The notes under the pieces are model-generated. The model searched no databases, was not told the origin of the DNA, and worked only from the letters and a program-made list of their open reading frames with translations. Below, one piece after another: positions 19,881 to 27,324 of a stretch of 64,000 bases of DNA (its first letter is position 1; each line of letters starts with the position of its first letter). Both the position numbers and the translations under genes were made by a program. This DNA comes from Pseudomonas sp. 7P_10.2_Bac1. Its GTDB lineage: Bacteria > Pseudomonadota > Gammaproteobacteria > Pseudomonadales > Pseudomonadaceae. The DNA lies in assembly GCF_025465935.1 (NCBI RefSeq), contig NZ_JANLNV010000034.1:1-64000 (forward strand), in the 5' to 3' direction.

Positions 19881-19964
19881 TCTCTCCTTTGTGACGTGCT
19901 TTTTTACATTTTGAAAGGAGTGTAGCCAAGCTGACGGGAAACGCTGGGAAGGGGATGAAATGAA

Positions 19965-20006
19965 GCCAGGACTGCGATTCTCGAGTTAAAAAATCGCAGT
20001 CCTGGC
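19965..20006. terminator. palindrome between the antiporter and PQQ genes
   Basis: GCCAGGACTGCGATT and AATCGCAGTCCTGGC form a perfect 15-bp stem around a 12-nt loop. It lies just past the antiporter stop on the minus strand. The flanks lack a good T run, so it may be a weak terminator or a processing site rather than a standard one. Confidence 0.6.
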
Positions 20007-20030
20007 AAGGACTTGAGGAGGGAACGAGGG

Positions 20031-21296
20031 TTAATGCGCGTGTTCGGATTCAGCCGGAGCTGGCGCATCCTTGGTGACGTGGCTGACCAGTTTGCCGATG
20101 GTCAGGCCCTGAAGCAGGATCGAAGACAGCACCACGATGTAGGTGATACTCAGGATCAGGTCACGCTCCGGACCCAATGGCAATGCCAGGGCCAATGCCA
20201 CCGACACACCGCCACGCAAGCCACCCCACGTCAGAATGCGAATGGTGCCACGCGGCACCGTGCGCCAGCGGCGCAGCAATACAATGGCCGGGGCCACGGT
20301 GAGCAGGCGCGAAAGCAGAATGGCCAGGGCCAGCAGGCCTGCCGCCAGCAAGTGCAGCCACGAGAACGGCAGCAGCAACAGTTCCATGCCGATCAATGCA
20401 AACAGCAGTGCGTTGAGCATGTCATCGAGCAGTTCCCAAAAACCGTCCATATAGCGACGGGTCATGTCGTTCATGGCCTTATTGCGGCCCAGGTTGCCAA
20501 TGATCAACCCGGCCACCACCATCGCAATCGGCGCAGACACGTGCAGCTCACTGGCCATGGCCGAGCCGCCGATCACCAGCGCCAGGGTCAGCATCACCTC
20601 AATCTGATACTGCTCGATGCTTTTGATCATCAGGTACACCAGGTACCCGATCAGGCCGCCAAACACCACGCCGCCAATGGCTTCGTGAGCGAACAGCATG
20701 GCGGTTGCGCCAATGCTCGGGGTCTCGCCCAGTTGCACGATGCCCAGCAACACGGTGAACACCACAACCGCGGTGCCGTCATTGAACAGCGACTCGCCGA
20801 CGATGGTGGTTTTCAATGGTTTGGACGCGTTGGCGGTCCGCAGTACACCGAGCACGGCAATCGGGTCGGTGGGAGAAATCAGCGCGCCGAACAGCAAGCA
20901 GTACAAGAAGCTCACGTGCCAGCCGAACAGCTCGAAGATCCAGTACGCGAGGCTGCCGATCACGGTGGTGGCGATCAGCACGCCGAAGGTGGCCAGCAGG
21001 CCGATGGGCCAGCGGTAGCTGCGCACATCATTGATGTTGACGTGCAGGGCGCCAGCAAAGAGCAGGAACGACAGCATCCAGTTCATCAGCAAGTCGCTGA
21101 AGTCGATCTGGCCGATCAGTTCTTGCACACGGTCTTCAAGCCCCGGATAGCCGAGGAAGCTCAACCCTTGCAGCAACAGTGAAAACATAAGGGCTGTGAC
21201 CATGACGCCAATCGTTGGCGGCAGGCCGATAAAACGGTAGTTCACGTACGTGAGTAGTGAAGTCAGGCAGATAAACGCAGCAACAAGCTCAAGCAT
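20031..21296 (-). CDS. Na+/H+ antiporter of the CPA1 (NhaP) family
   Basis: Inner-membrane cation/proton exchanger of 421 residues with about twelve helices. CPA1 signatures are visible: LFGALISPTDPIAVLG in helix 5 region (about 137-152), and ESLFNDGTAVVVF (about 168-180), whose Asn-Asp pair binds the ion, plus the conserved arginine in ILTWGGLRGGVSVALAL (about 355). The protein ends with a short His-rich tail ESEHAH. It is a stand-alone gene running in the same direction as the PQQ dehydrogenase pair but separated by 150 bp and a palindrome. Confidence 0.92.
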   Translation of the reverse strand: MLELVAAFICLTSLLTYVNYRFIGLPPTIGVMVTALMFSLLLQGLSFLGYPGLEDRVQELIGQIDFSDLLMNWMLSFLLFAGALHVNINDVRSYRWPIGLLATFGVLIATTVIGSLAYWIFELFGWHVSFLYCLLFGALISPTDPIAVLGVLRTANASKPLKTTIVGESLFNDGTAVVVFTVLLGIVQLGETPSIGATAMLFAHEAIGGVVFGGLIGYLVYLMIKSIEQYQIEVMLTLALVIGGSAMASELHVSAPIAMVVAGLIIGNLGRNKAMNDMTRRYMDGFWELLDDMLNALLFALIGMELLLLPFSWLHLLAAGLLALAILLSRLLTVAPAIVLLRRWRTVPRGTIRILTWGGLRGGVSVALALALPLGPERDLILSITYIVVLSSILLQGLTIGKLVSHVTKDAPAPAESEHAH

Positions 21297-21467
21297 CCGG
21301 GATCCTGTGGTGGCGTGAGTGAATGGAAGCCCGACCGGGTCGGGCTATACGTTTGATGTAACTGCAAGTGTCAGGGACACATCCGTGGGCGGTGTGATCT
21401 ACATCAGTTATCGGTTTCGACCCGCGCCACGTTTAAAAGATCGCTTAAATAAAAGATCGCTCAAAGT

Positions 21468-22637
21468 TTAAGGGACGTGTGTGACAACAACAGATTTACC
21501 CCGCTGACGGTAGATATAAAACAACGCCGTCAGTACCAGCGCGCAGCTCACTATAGCCCCGGTCCATGGCAGGTAGGACAGCTGAGTGCCGCTGGCCACC
21601 ACCAAACCGCCAAGCCAGGCGCCTGTTGCATTGCCCAGATTGAACGCGCTTTGGTTGAGCGTCGAACCCAGGTTCGGGGCTTCATGGGCTTGATCGATAA
21701 TCAGCAGTTGCAGGATCGGACACAGGGCAAAGGCGACCATGCCCCAGATCACCAGGGTGATGCCGGTCGCGATCAGCGAATGGCTGGTCTGGGTAAAGAC
21801 AGCTGCAATCAGCACTGTCGCCAAAGCCATGCCCATCAGGGACGCGAGCAGACGGCGGTCTGCCAGGCGCCCGCCAATGAGGCTGCCTGCGGTAAGGCCG
21901 ACACCGAACAACAGCAGCATGAACGTCACCCCGTGAGGGCTAACGCCGGTCACGTCCTGCAGGATCGGCGCAATGTAGGTGAAAACACTGAACAGGGCGG
22001 TGGAGGCCAGAACGCTCATGCCCAGCGCCAGCAGCACGTTGGCTTTACCCAACACGCGGAACTCACGCACCAGGTTGCTTTTTTCCATGGGGATGGTTTT
22101 GGGCAGCCAGATCCATTGCGCCACGAACGCCAGCACCCCAATGATCGACACAGCCCAAAAGGTCGAGCGCCAACCCGCGTATTGGCCTAAAGCCGTGCCC
22201 AGTGGCACGCCGAGCACGTTGGCCAGGGTTAGGCCGGTGAACATCAGCGCAATCGCCTGCGCGCGCTTGTTGGGGGCGACCAACCCTGCGGCAACCACCG
22301 AACCAATCCCGAAAAACGCGCCATGGCACAGCGCCGTGATCACCCGGGCGGCCATTAATGAGGCGTAGTTTGGAGCGATCGCGCACAGTACGTTGCCCAG
22401 GATAAACATCGCGGTCATGCCCAACAGCGTAGCTTTACGCGGCATATTGGCAGTGGCGATGGCCAGAATCGGTGCGCCAAAAACCACCCCCAGCGCATAG
22501 CCGGTAATCAAAAGACCTGCGTGTGGAATGCTGACGGCCAAATCGCTGGCCACATCGGGCAGCAATCCCATGATGACGAATTCGGTGGTGCCGATACCGA
22601 AGGCGGCGACGGCAAGAGCGAGTAAAGCAAGTGGCAT
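21468..22637 (-). CDS. MFS exporter, DHA1 family (YdhP/AraJ-like)
   Basis: Twelve-helix major facilitator of 389 residues. The N-terminus LAVAAFGIGTTEFVIMGLLPDVASDL is characteristic of the drug/arabinose-type exporters AraJ and YdhP, and PRKATLLGMT after helix 2-3 is the usual MFS loop. ATG 22637 was chosen; an in-frame TTG at 22643 is less likely. The cargo is not predictable. It is divergent from the DMT transporter with a 195-bp gap; no regulator lies nearby. The gap from 21297 to 21467 holds no recognisable feature. Confidence 0.87.
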   Translation of the reverse strand: MPLALLALAVAAFGIGTTEFVIMGLLPDVASDLAVSIPHAGLLITGYALGVVFGAPILAIATANMPRKATLLGMTAMFILGNVLCAIAPNYASLMAARVITALCHGAFFGIGSVVAAGLVAPNKRAQAIALMFTGLTLANVLGVPLGTALGQYAGWRSTFWAVSIIGVLAFVAQWIWLPKTIPMEKSNLVREFRVLGKANVLLALGMSVLASTALFSVFTYIAPILQDVTGVSPHGVTFMLLLFGVGLTAGSLIGGRLADRRLLASLMGMALATVLIAAVFTQTSHSLIATGITLVIWGMVAFALCPILQLLIIDQAHEAPNLGSTLNQSAFNLGNATGAWLGGLVVASGTQLSYLPWTGAIVSCALVLTALFYIYRQRGKSVVVTHVP

Positions 22638-22832
22638 GCGCAAGGTCCCAGATAATGATCGTTGGCCCGTGTTGCAGGCGTGAGCAAACCTCAGCCTTCA
22701 GTGAAGAATGCGCCGGGAGCTGGTTTTTATTGGAATGGGGATGTGTGTTACAGAGTACGACAAATACGTTTGCAGTATAAACAGCCGTGGGCAAACCAGA
22801 CTTATTTTTCCGGGTGGCAAGAGGAGGTGACG

Positions 22833-23666
22833 GTGCTGGCAACGGCATTGGTGCTGGTCGCGGCCTTGTTGCACGCGATCTGGAATACCTTGATCAAATT
22901 CAGCGGCGAGCGTTTGCTGGTGGTGGCCTGCATGGACACCGTGGCGCTGGTGGCTGTGGTCGCACTGGTTGGTGTTGTGTCAGTGCCACCACCGCAGATC
23001 TGGCCGTGGATGCTGGCTTCGGCCCTGTTCGAGCTGCTTTACCGTGTGCTGCTGATCCGTGCCTATCGGGTCGGAGATCTGGGCCTGGTGTACCCGTTGA
23101 TGCGCGGATTGTCGCCGATTGTGGTGCTGGCGCTCACCCTTATCTTTGCCGCAGAGGTGCTTGGCGGGTACCAAATCATCGGCATTCTCATGATCCCTTG
23201 CGGCATGGCTTGCCTGCTGTGGCGAGGCGGTGGCGGTGATCGGTTGCCCTGGTCGATGCTGCCAGTCGTTGCACTGATTGGTTTGTGTATCGGCTGCTAT
23301 ACCTTCCTTGACGGTCAGGCGATTAAACGCTGGTCGCACCCACTGGATTATCTGGTGTGGCTGACGTTGATCAGTGCGTGGCCGTTCCCGTTGCTGGCGA
23401 TAACTCGCAAGCGTGCAGCGTTCGGGTTGTTCTGGCGCACGCAATGGCGCTTGGGCGTCGCAGTGGGCGTGTGTGTACTGGCCAGCTACGCGCTGGTGCT
23501 GTGGGCCATGCAACTGGGCTCGATTGCCGAAGCGGCAGCTTTGCGGGAAGTCAGCGTGATCCTGGTGGTGCTGTTTGGCATGCGTTATCTCAAAGAACCT
23601 TTTGGCGGGCCGAGGCTCATAGCCTGTGGGCTGGTGCTGATCGGCATGCTCGTGATGAAACTCTAG
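22833..23666 (+). CDS. EamA/DMT family transporter
   Basis: Membrane protein of 277 residues with ten hydrophobic helices in two EamA halves, first LVAALLHAIWNTLIKFSGE (residues 8-26), second about 140-277 with SIAEAAALREVSVILVVLFGM. Exporters of this group move metabolites or drugs. I set the start at GTG 22833 because AGGAGG lies five bases upstream and the first helix starts there; the long upstream frame from 22662 is hydrophilic and atypical. It is probably co-transcribed with the MAPEG gene 15 bp behind it. Confidence 0.85.
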   Translation: MLATALVLVAALLHAIWNTLIKFSGERLLVVACMDTVALVAVVALVGVVSVPPPQIWPWMLASALFELLYRVLLIRAYRVGDLGLVYPLMRGLSPIVVLALTLIFAAEVLGGYQIIGILMIPCGMACLLWRGGGGDRLPWSMLPVVALIGLCIGCYTFLDGQAIKRWSHPLDYLVWLTLISAWPFPLLAITRKRAAFGLFWRTQWRLGVAVGVCVLASYALVLWAMQLGSIAEAAALREVSVILVVLFGMRYLKEPFGGPRLIACGLVLIGMLVMKL

Positions 23667-23681
23667 AAAAGGGAAACTTCC

Positions 23682-24068
23682 ATGACCGTTGCCTTCTGGT
23701 GTGTATTGATTGCCCTGTTTTTGCCGTACCTGTGCACTGGCCTGGCCAAGTTCAGCCAAGGCAAGTTCGGCCCCCGTCAAAACCATGACCCGCGCGCGTT
23801 TCTCGACACCCTCGAAGGCTTTGCCAAACGCGCCAACAGTGCTCAACTCAACAGCTTTGAAGTGACCCCGGCGTTTGCTGCTGCAGTGATCATTGCCCAC
23901 AACGTGGGCAACGCCCAGCCCGTCACCCTTGATGTGCTGGCGGTGTTATTTATCACCAGCCGCTTGCTGTACATCATCTGCTACCTGGCCGATTGGGCGC
24001 TGTTGCGCTCGATCGTGTGGTTCATCGGCATGGGCCTGATTTTCAGCTTCTTTTTTGTGTCGATGTAG
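23682..24068 (+). CDS. MAPEG family membrane protein
   Basis: Protein of 128 residues with four helices in the MAPEG (eicosanoid and glutathione metabolism) family. The pattern FGPRQNHDPRAFLDTLEGFAKRANSAQLNSFE after helix 1 is a family signature, and FITSRLLYIICYLADWALLRS corresponds to helices 3-4. Bacterial members are of unknown substrate, some with glutathione transferase activity. It is 15 bp after the DMT gene and in the same direction, preceded by AAAGGGAAAC. Confidence 0.88.
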   Translation: MTVAFWCVLIALFLPYLCTGLAKFSQGKFGPRQNHDPRAFLDTLEGFAKRANSAQLNSFEVTPAFAAAVIIAHNVGNAQPVTLDVLAVLFITSRLLYIICYLADWALLRSIVWFIGMGLIFSFFFVSM

Positions 24069-24071
24069 ACC

Positions 24072-24099
24072 TGTAGGGGCGAGCAGACTCGCTCCTGCA
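24072..24099. repeat. short REP hairpin, copy 4 (minimal)
   Basis: TGTAGGGGCGAG-CAGA-CTCGCTCCTGCA. Only the outer arms of the REPIN-like family remain, without the GATCTTTT centre. It separates the convergent MAPEG and DUF6124-like genes. Confidence 0.75.
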
Positions 24100-24104
24100 A
24101 AAAA

Positions 24105-24491
24105 TCAGTTCGTTTGCTCGGTGGTTCTTTTTGGCGCTGACTCCCATGAAGCTGTCAGCCCATCCAGAGAGCCTTCAATGTACTGCCTGGCGATTTCAAC
24201 CATGCTGATGAGCAATAACGCGTGATCGCGTTGGACCCCCTTCAGGGTATTGCTCACTTCTTTGGCCGATCTTCCTGCGCTACGCAGCAAATCAGACGCA
24301 CAGCTCAAGGCGACTTGAAGGTCGGCGCTGTCCTTGAACGTCGTGATGGCCGATGACGTCAATTTAAGTTGTGCCGTATCTGACAGATAAAAGTCGAGCG
24401 CCCGATCAGCGGCTGCACGATCAAGCAACAACCGGTCACTTGCAGAGTCTTCTGGGGCAGAGTCGACGGAAGTCGGAGCTGTTTTTTTCAC
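24105..24491 (-). CDS. DUF6124-like small protein
   Basis: Small protein of 128 residues, function unknown. It has a variable N-terminus, then LLLDRAAADRALDFYL (about 31-46), LQVALSCASDLLRSAGRSAKEV (about 67-88) and a C-terminal helix LLISMVEIARQYIEGSLDGL. This pattern is shared with the protein at 62815-63162 and more weakly with 39912-40289, so the window holds three members of one family that is abundant in Pseudomonas. I start at GTG 24491, giving the MKK N-terminus seen in the paralogue. It lies on the left edge of the AT-rich segment. Confidence 0.75.
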   Translation of the reverse strand: MKKTAPTSVDSAPEDSASDRLLLDRAAADRALDFYLSDTAQLKLTSSAITTFKDSADLQVALSCASDLLRSAGRSAKEVSNTLKGVQRDHALLLISMVEIARQYIEGSLDGLTASWESAPKRTTEQTN

Positions 24492-24895
24492 GGGAAATCC
24501 CAAATATATGAATGATAAATGCTGAATAGGCGCAGAAGGATTGTTTGTTAAATTAAGTGGGTGCTTCTCATAAAATTTAACACCTGTTCAAAGTAATGAT
24601 TAATGTTGGTTGATCAATAATAAATTTGTTTGCGGATGATTCATGAATGTTTGAGGGGGAGTGCTGTTCGGTTTTCCTACAAGTTCGCTGGATTGTTCTT
24701 TCACTGTAAGAAGATATCAACCTTTTTGACACGTTTTGTCATGCTTGTCTTGCTGGTGTTGTCGCTGAAATATTTGCAGTATTAGTCACCATGATGATCT
24801 GAAGGTGCTTCCCGTATTGCCGGGTAATTATGTGTGTGTACCGCTGAAAAAGCTTTGTCATCATTTTTATGCCAAGCGTAGGTTAAGGGGGAGAA
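24492..24895. promoter_or_regulatory. AT-rich regulatory region with TGACA/TGTCA inverted repeat
   Basis: This 404-bp gap is clearly more AT-rich than its surroundings. TGACA (24727-24731) and TGTCA (24737-24741) form an inverted repeat around CGTTT; the left arm is part of TTGACA (24726-24731), a perfect -35 box, so the repeat could be the operator of the regulator at 24896. No good -10 sits exactly 17 bp beyond. No other coding sequence is seen, and TTGATCAATAATAAATT-type sequence nearby suggests nothing more specific than an AT-rich promoter. Confidence 0.45.
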
Positions 24896-25495
24896 GTGCA
24901 TCGAAAAGAAAAGAACGAAAACTTAAAAAGTAATATTCGTTATCTGATCAAAAGTCGCGGTGAAACACAGCTGTCTTTGTGCCTTGCCAGTGGTCTGACA
25001 CGGACAACTATTTACAATATTTTAGAAGGTAGGGTGTCAAATGTTCAGCACTCCACCGTGCGGAAGATATCCAACTTTTTTGGGGTGTCCTATGACGAGA
25101 TTGAACAGGTAGATTTCGAGGCGAAAGAAGTTCTGGACCGCAGTTTGTCTATTGAAGGCAATATGAATCCGGCTGCGGTCCCTGTGATAAAGGAGAAGCA
25201 GTTAATTCACTGTCTAGACAACACCATTGGTGACTTGGTGACGCGTTTCCCGCTCACCTATTATTTTGGTGCGGTTCATAATGTGCTGGCTGTGGTTTTA
25301 GAGTGTCAACGCTACGAATCCTATGGCGAAGGGGATGTCTTGATTGTGCATAAAGGCCATATAAGCGGGTGCGGTGATCATTTGGCATATGACACTAAAA
25401 GTTTAACCGTTCGTATCGTGAGGGCTGAAAATATTGAGTCGAGCGATGTATGTGTGATTGGGCATATTGTTGAGGAGCGCTTTAGTGAACTGTAA
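24896..25495 (+). CDS. HTH transcriptional regulator with inactive S24-like domain
   Basis: Protein of 199 residues starting at GTG 24896 behind AAGGGGGAG. Residues 8-65 are an XRE/Cro-type HTH (NIRYLIKSRGETQLSLCLASGLTRTTIYNILEGR). The C-terminal 100 residues resemble the dimerisation domain of LexA/CI repressors (GEGDVLIVHKGHI), but the Ser-Met of the catalytic serine and the lysine base are not in place (CQRYES before GEGD; TVRIVRA where a lysine is expected), so it is probably not self-cleaving and may sense a ligand. It overlaps the transporter gene by 11 bp; base composition is AT-rich, suggesting transfer. I do not know a characterised relative. Confidence 0.72.
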   Translation: MHRKEKNENLKSNIRYLIKSRGETQLSLCLASGLTRTTIYNILEGRVSNVQHSTVRKISNFFGVSYDEIEQVDFEAKEVLDRSLSIEGNMNPAAVPVIKEKQLIHCLDNTIGDLVTRFPLTYYFGAVHNVLAVVLECQRYESYGEGDVLIVHKGHISGCGDHLAYDTKSLTVRIVRAENIESSDVCVIGHIVEERFSEL

Positions 25496-26369
25496 ATGCG
25501 AGGCTGATAATTCCAGGTACAAATTGCTCGGTTTTGAAAACAATAGAAGGTCGGTCATTATTATGGTGGTGGCAACCGGCAAAGTCATCAAAGTGAAAAT
25601 GGCGCCGTTGCTTAATAGTAGTATCATGGACGATCTTAGTTCTGTTGAAATCAAGACGATTTATAAAAAGTTTTACTCGCAAGAAAATCCGGTGACCGCC
25701 TACGACTTCAAAGATCGCCATGAGCGCTCATGGATGATATATGTGGTTTTGAACCTGATGTTGTTTACTCTCTATATGTTCACCAATATTGCGGCAACAA
25801 AGCCTATTTTTTTGGAATGGCCAGGTGTTGTGGTAACCGCGGGTGCTTTTTTATATCCGTTGACCTTTCTGGTTGTCGATGTGCTCAACGAGTTCTATGG
25901 GCTTAGGCTTGCAAGAAGGGCTATATTTTTTGCGTTCTTGAGCAATGCGATCATTATTGCGATGCTCAGTGTGACAACGCATCTGCCGGGCCTTTCCGAC
26001 TGGAAGTTGGATGAGCCCTACAACCAGGTTATCGGGCACATGTCTTCGGTGCTGATCGCTTCATTGATTTCCTTCCTGGTATCGGAATACGTTAATACCT
26101 ATTTGCTGTGCAAAATTAAAGAGTTGACTAACTCGAAGTATCTGTTTCTCAGGGTCTTTCTGAGTACCTTTGTCGCGGTTATCATTGACAGCTTTATTTT
26201 TTGCTTTCTGGCGTTTTATGGTGTTATGGAAACCAGCCTGATTATCGACATAATCGTTGTTCAGGTTATTATAAAAGTGTGCTTTGCATTGTTTAATGTG
26301 TTCCCGGCTTATGGTGTTAGAGCGCTTTTTAATAACTATATAGCTGTTGAAAGTAAATCAATGTCCTGA
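25485..26369 (+). CDS. VUT/YhhQ family queuosine-precursor transporter with N-terminal extension
   Basis: Inner-membrane protein of 294 residues. From about residue 75 on it matches the YhhQ/VUT family, which imports preQ0/preQ1: IYVVLNLMLFTLYMFTNIAATKPIFL, TAGAFLYPLTFLVVDVLNEFYGLRLARRAIF, and the helical LIASLISFLVSEYVNTYLLCKIKELT. E. coli YhhQ has about 221 residues; here an extra soluble domain of about 75 residues (SVIIMVVATGKVIKVKM, IKTIYKKFYSQ) precedes the first helix. Start GTG 25485 has GAGGAG 7 bases upstream and overlaps the regulator's end, implying coupled translation. AT-rich like its partner. Confidence 0.82.
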   Translation: MNCKCEADNSRYKLLGFENNRRSVIIMVVATGKVIKVKMAPLLNSSIMDDLSSVEIKTIYKKFYSQENPVTAYDFKDRHERSWMIYVVLNLMLFTLYMFTNIAATKPIFLEWPGVVVTAGAFLYPLTFLVVDVLNEFYGLRLARRAIFFAFLSNAIIIAMLSVTTHLPGLSDWKLDEPYNQVIGHMSSVLIASLISFLVSEYVNTYLLCKIKELTNSKYLFLRVFLSTFVAVIIDSFIFCFLAFYGVMETSLIIDIIVVQVIIKVCFALFNVFPAYGVRALFNNYIAVESKSMS

Positions 26370-26379
26370 TGGTACGCGT

Positions 26380-26411
26380 GAACTATCAATACGCTAACGT
26401 ATTGATAGTTC
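26380..26411. terminator. perfect 14-bp palindrome between the transporter and queC
   Basis: GAACTATCAATACG and CGTATTGATAGTTC pair completely around a 4-nt CTAA loop. It lies 11 bp after the transporter stop and 16 bp from the queC stop, that is, between convergent genes. There is no T run on either side, so it is an atypical terminator; a recombination or protein site is possible. Confidence 0.55.
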
Positions 26412-26426
26412 TGGAGGGACTAGTGA

Positions 26427-27128
26427 TTACGCAGTTTTTTGTAGCTTTGCCCTCAAGCTTTGCCGAACGTGCGCGGTGTTGTTCAAATAATCAGTCAGGC
26501 CTTTTGCGCGCAGGTCACAGGCTGCGCAACGGCCGCATCCTGCACCTTTAAGGCCGTTGTAGCAGGTCAGTGTCTGATCACGTACCAGCTCCAGTTGATG
26601 ATGGGTATCTGCCAGTGCCCACACTTCGGCCTTGTTTAACCACATTAGAGGCGTTTCGATGTTTACTTCGTAGGCCATGCCCAGTGCTATGGCCTGGTTA
26701 AGCGACTTCACGAACTCGTCGCGGCAGTCGGGGTAGCCCGAGAAGTCGGTCTCACATACGCCCGTGATGACTGTCCTGGCTTGCACTTGATAGGCATAAA
26801 TACAGGCCAGGGTCAGAAACACAATGTTTCGCCCCGGCACAAAGGTACTAGGCAAATCGCCGTGCACCTCTGACGCGTCAGGCACTGCCATATCGTCGCG
26901 GGTCAGGCTGCTGACTGTTAATTGATTCAGCAAGGAGGCGTCCAGCACGGTGTGATGTGTGATGCCCAGCTGTTTTGAAAGTGCCAACGCAACGTCTATC
27001 TCAGCCCGATGGCGTTGACCGTAATCAAAGGTAACGCAGTGCACTTCGTCATAAAGGGGCAGTGCCTGTAATAGACACGTCGTCGAATCTTGCCCGCCAC
27101 TGAAGACGATAACCGCTTTGTTATTCAT
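26427..27128 (-). CDS. queC: 7-cyano-7-deazaguanine (preQ0) synthase QueC
   Basis: Enzyme of 233 residues that converts 7-carboxy-7-deazaguanine to preQ0 with ATP and ammonia. The PP-loop [10 protein letters not shown] is at residues 10-19, [11 protein letters not shown] at about 34, [10 protein letters not shown] near 92, and the zinc-binding cysteines in [19 protein letters not shown] near the C-terminus are all present, so it looks active. queD and queE are not in the window, and in P. aeruginosa queC sits elsewhere beside queE and the tol-pal genes. It faces a queuosine-precursor transporter. It may be a second copy or a relocated one; the genome would tell. Confidence 0.93.
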   Translation of the reverse strand: MNNKAVIVFSGGQDSTTCLLQALPLYDEVHCVTFDYGQRHRAEIDVALALSKQLGITHHTVLDASLLNQLTVSSLTRDDMAVPDASEVHGDLPSTFVPGRNIVFLTLACIYAYQVQARTVITGVCETDFSGYPDCRDEFVKSLNQAIALGMAYEVNIETPLMWLNKAEVWALADTHHQLELVRDQTLTCYNGLKGAGCGRCAACDLRAKGLTDYLNNTAHVRQSLRAKLQKTA

Positions 27129-27248
27129 GGGATGTCTCGATAAAACAGCGAAGATCGAGACTATTCCGCGATGTGGGCAGGAACAAGCCAGGATGGATTT
27201 TCAGGAGTTTTCCAGGCTGAGAAGCAGACTTGTCTGACTCCCAGCCCT

Positions 27249-27312
27249 GGTAGGAGCTACTGCCTCGCGGTCTTTTGATTTTTTAAAAGATCGCGAGGCA
27301 AGCTCGCTACAA
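27249..27312. repeat. REPIN-like inverted repeat, copy 5
   Basis: Lies between the queC start and the mltA stop. Left outer arm is GGTAGGAGCTACTGCCTCGC, with a mutated GAGC core; right arm is the regular AGATCGCGAGGCAAGCTCGC. Confidence 0.85.
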
Positions 27313-27324
27313 AGGAATTGGTTG

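Noticed and set aside
19965..20006. Attachment site of a mobile element
   Set aside because: The palindrome has no second copy nearby, no integrase, and no tRNA; a transcript-end structure is simpler.
26369..26551. 60-codon frame after the transporter
   Set aside because: It mostly overlaps queC on the opposite strand and includes the palindrome; no evidence of translation.
24896..27128. Qat-type anti-phage system or dpd DNA-modification cluster, suggested by queC
   Set aside because: QatA, QatB and QatD, or the dpd transglycosylase and associated genes, are not seen; queC has all normal catalytic and zinc residues.
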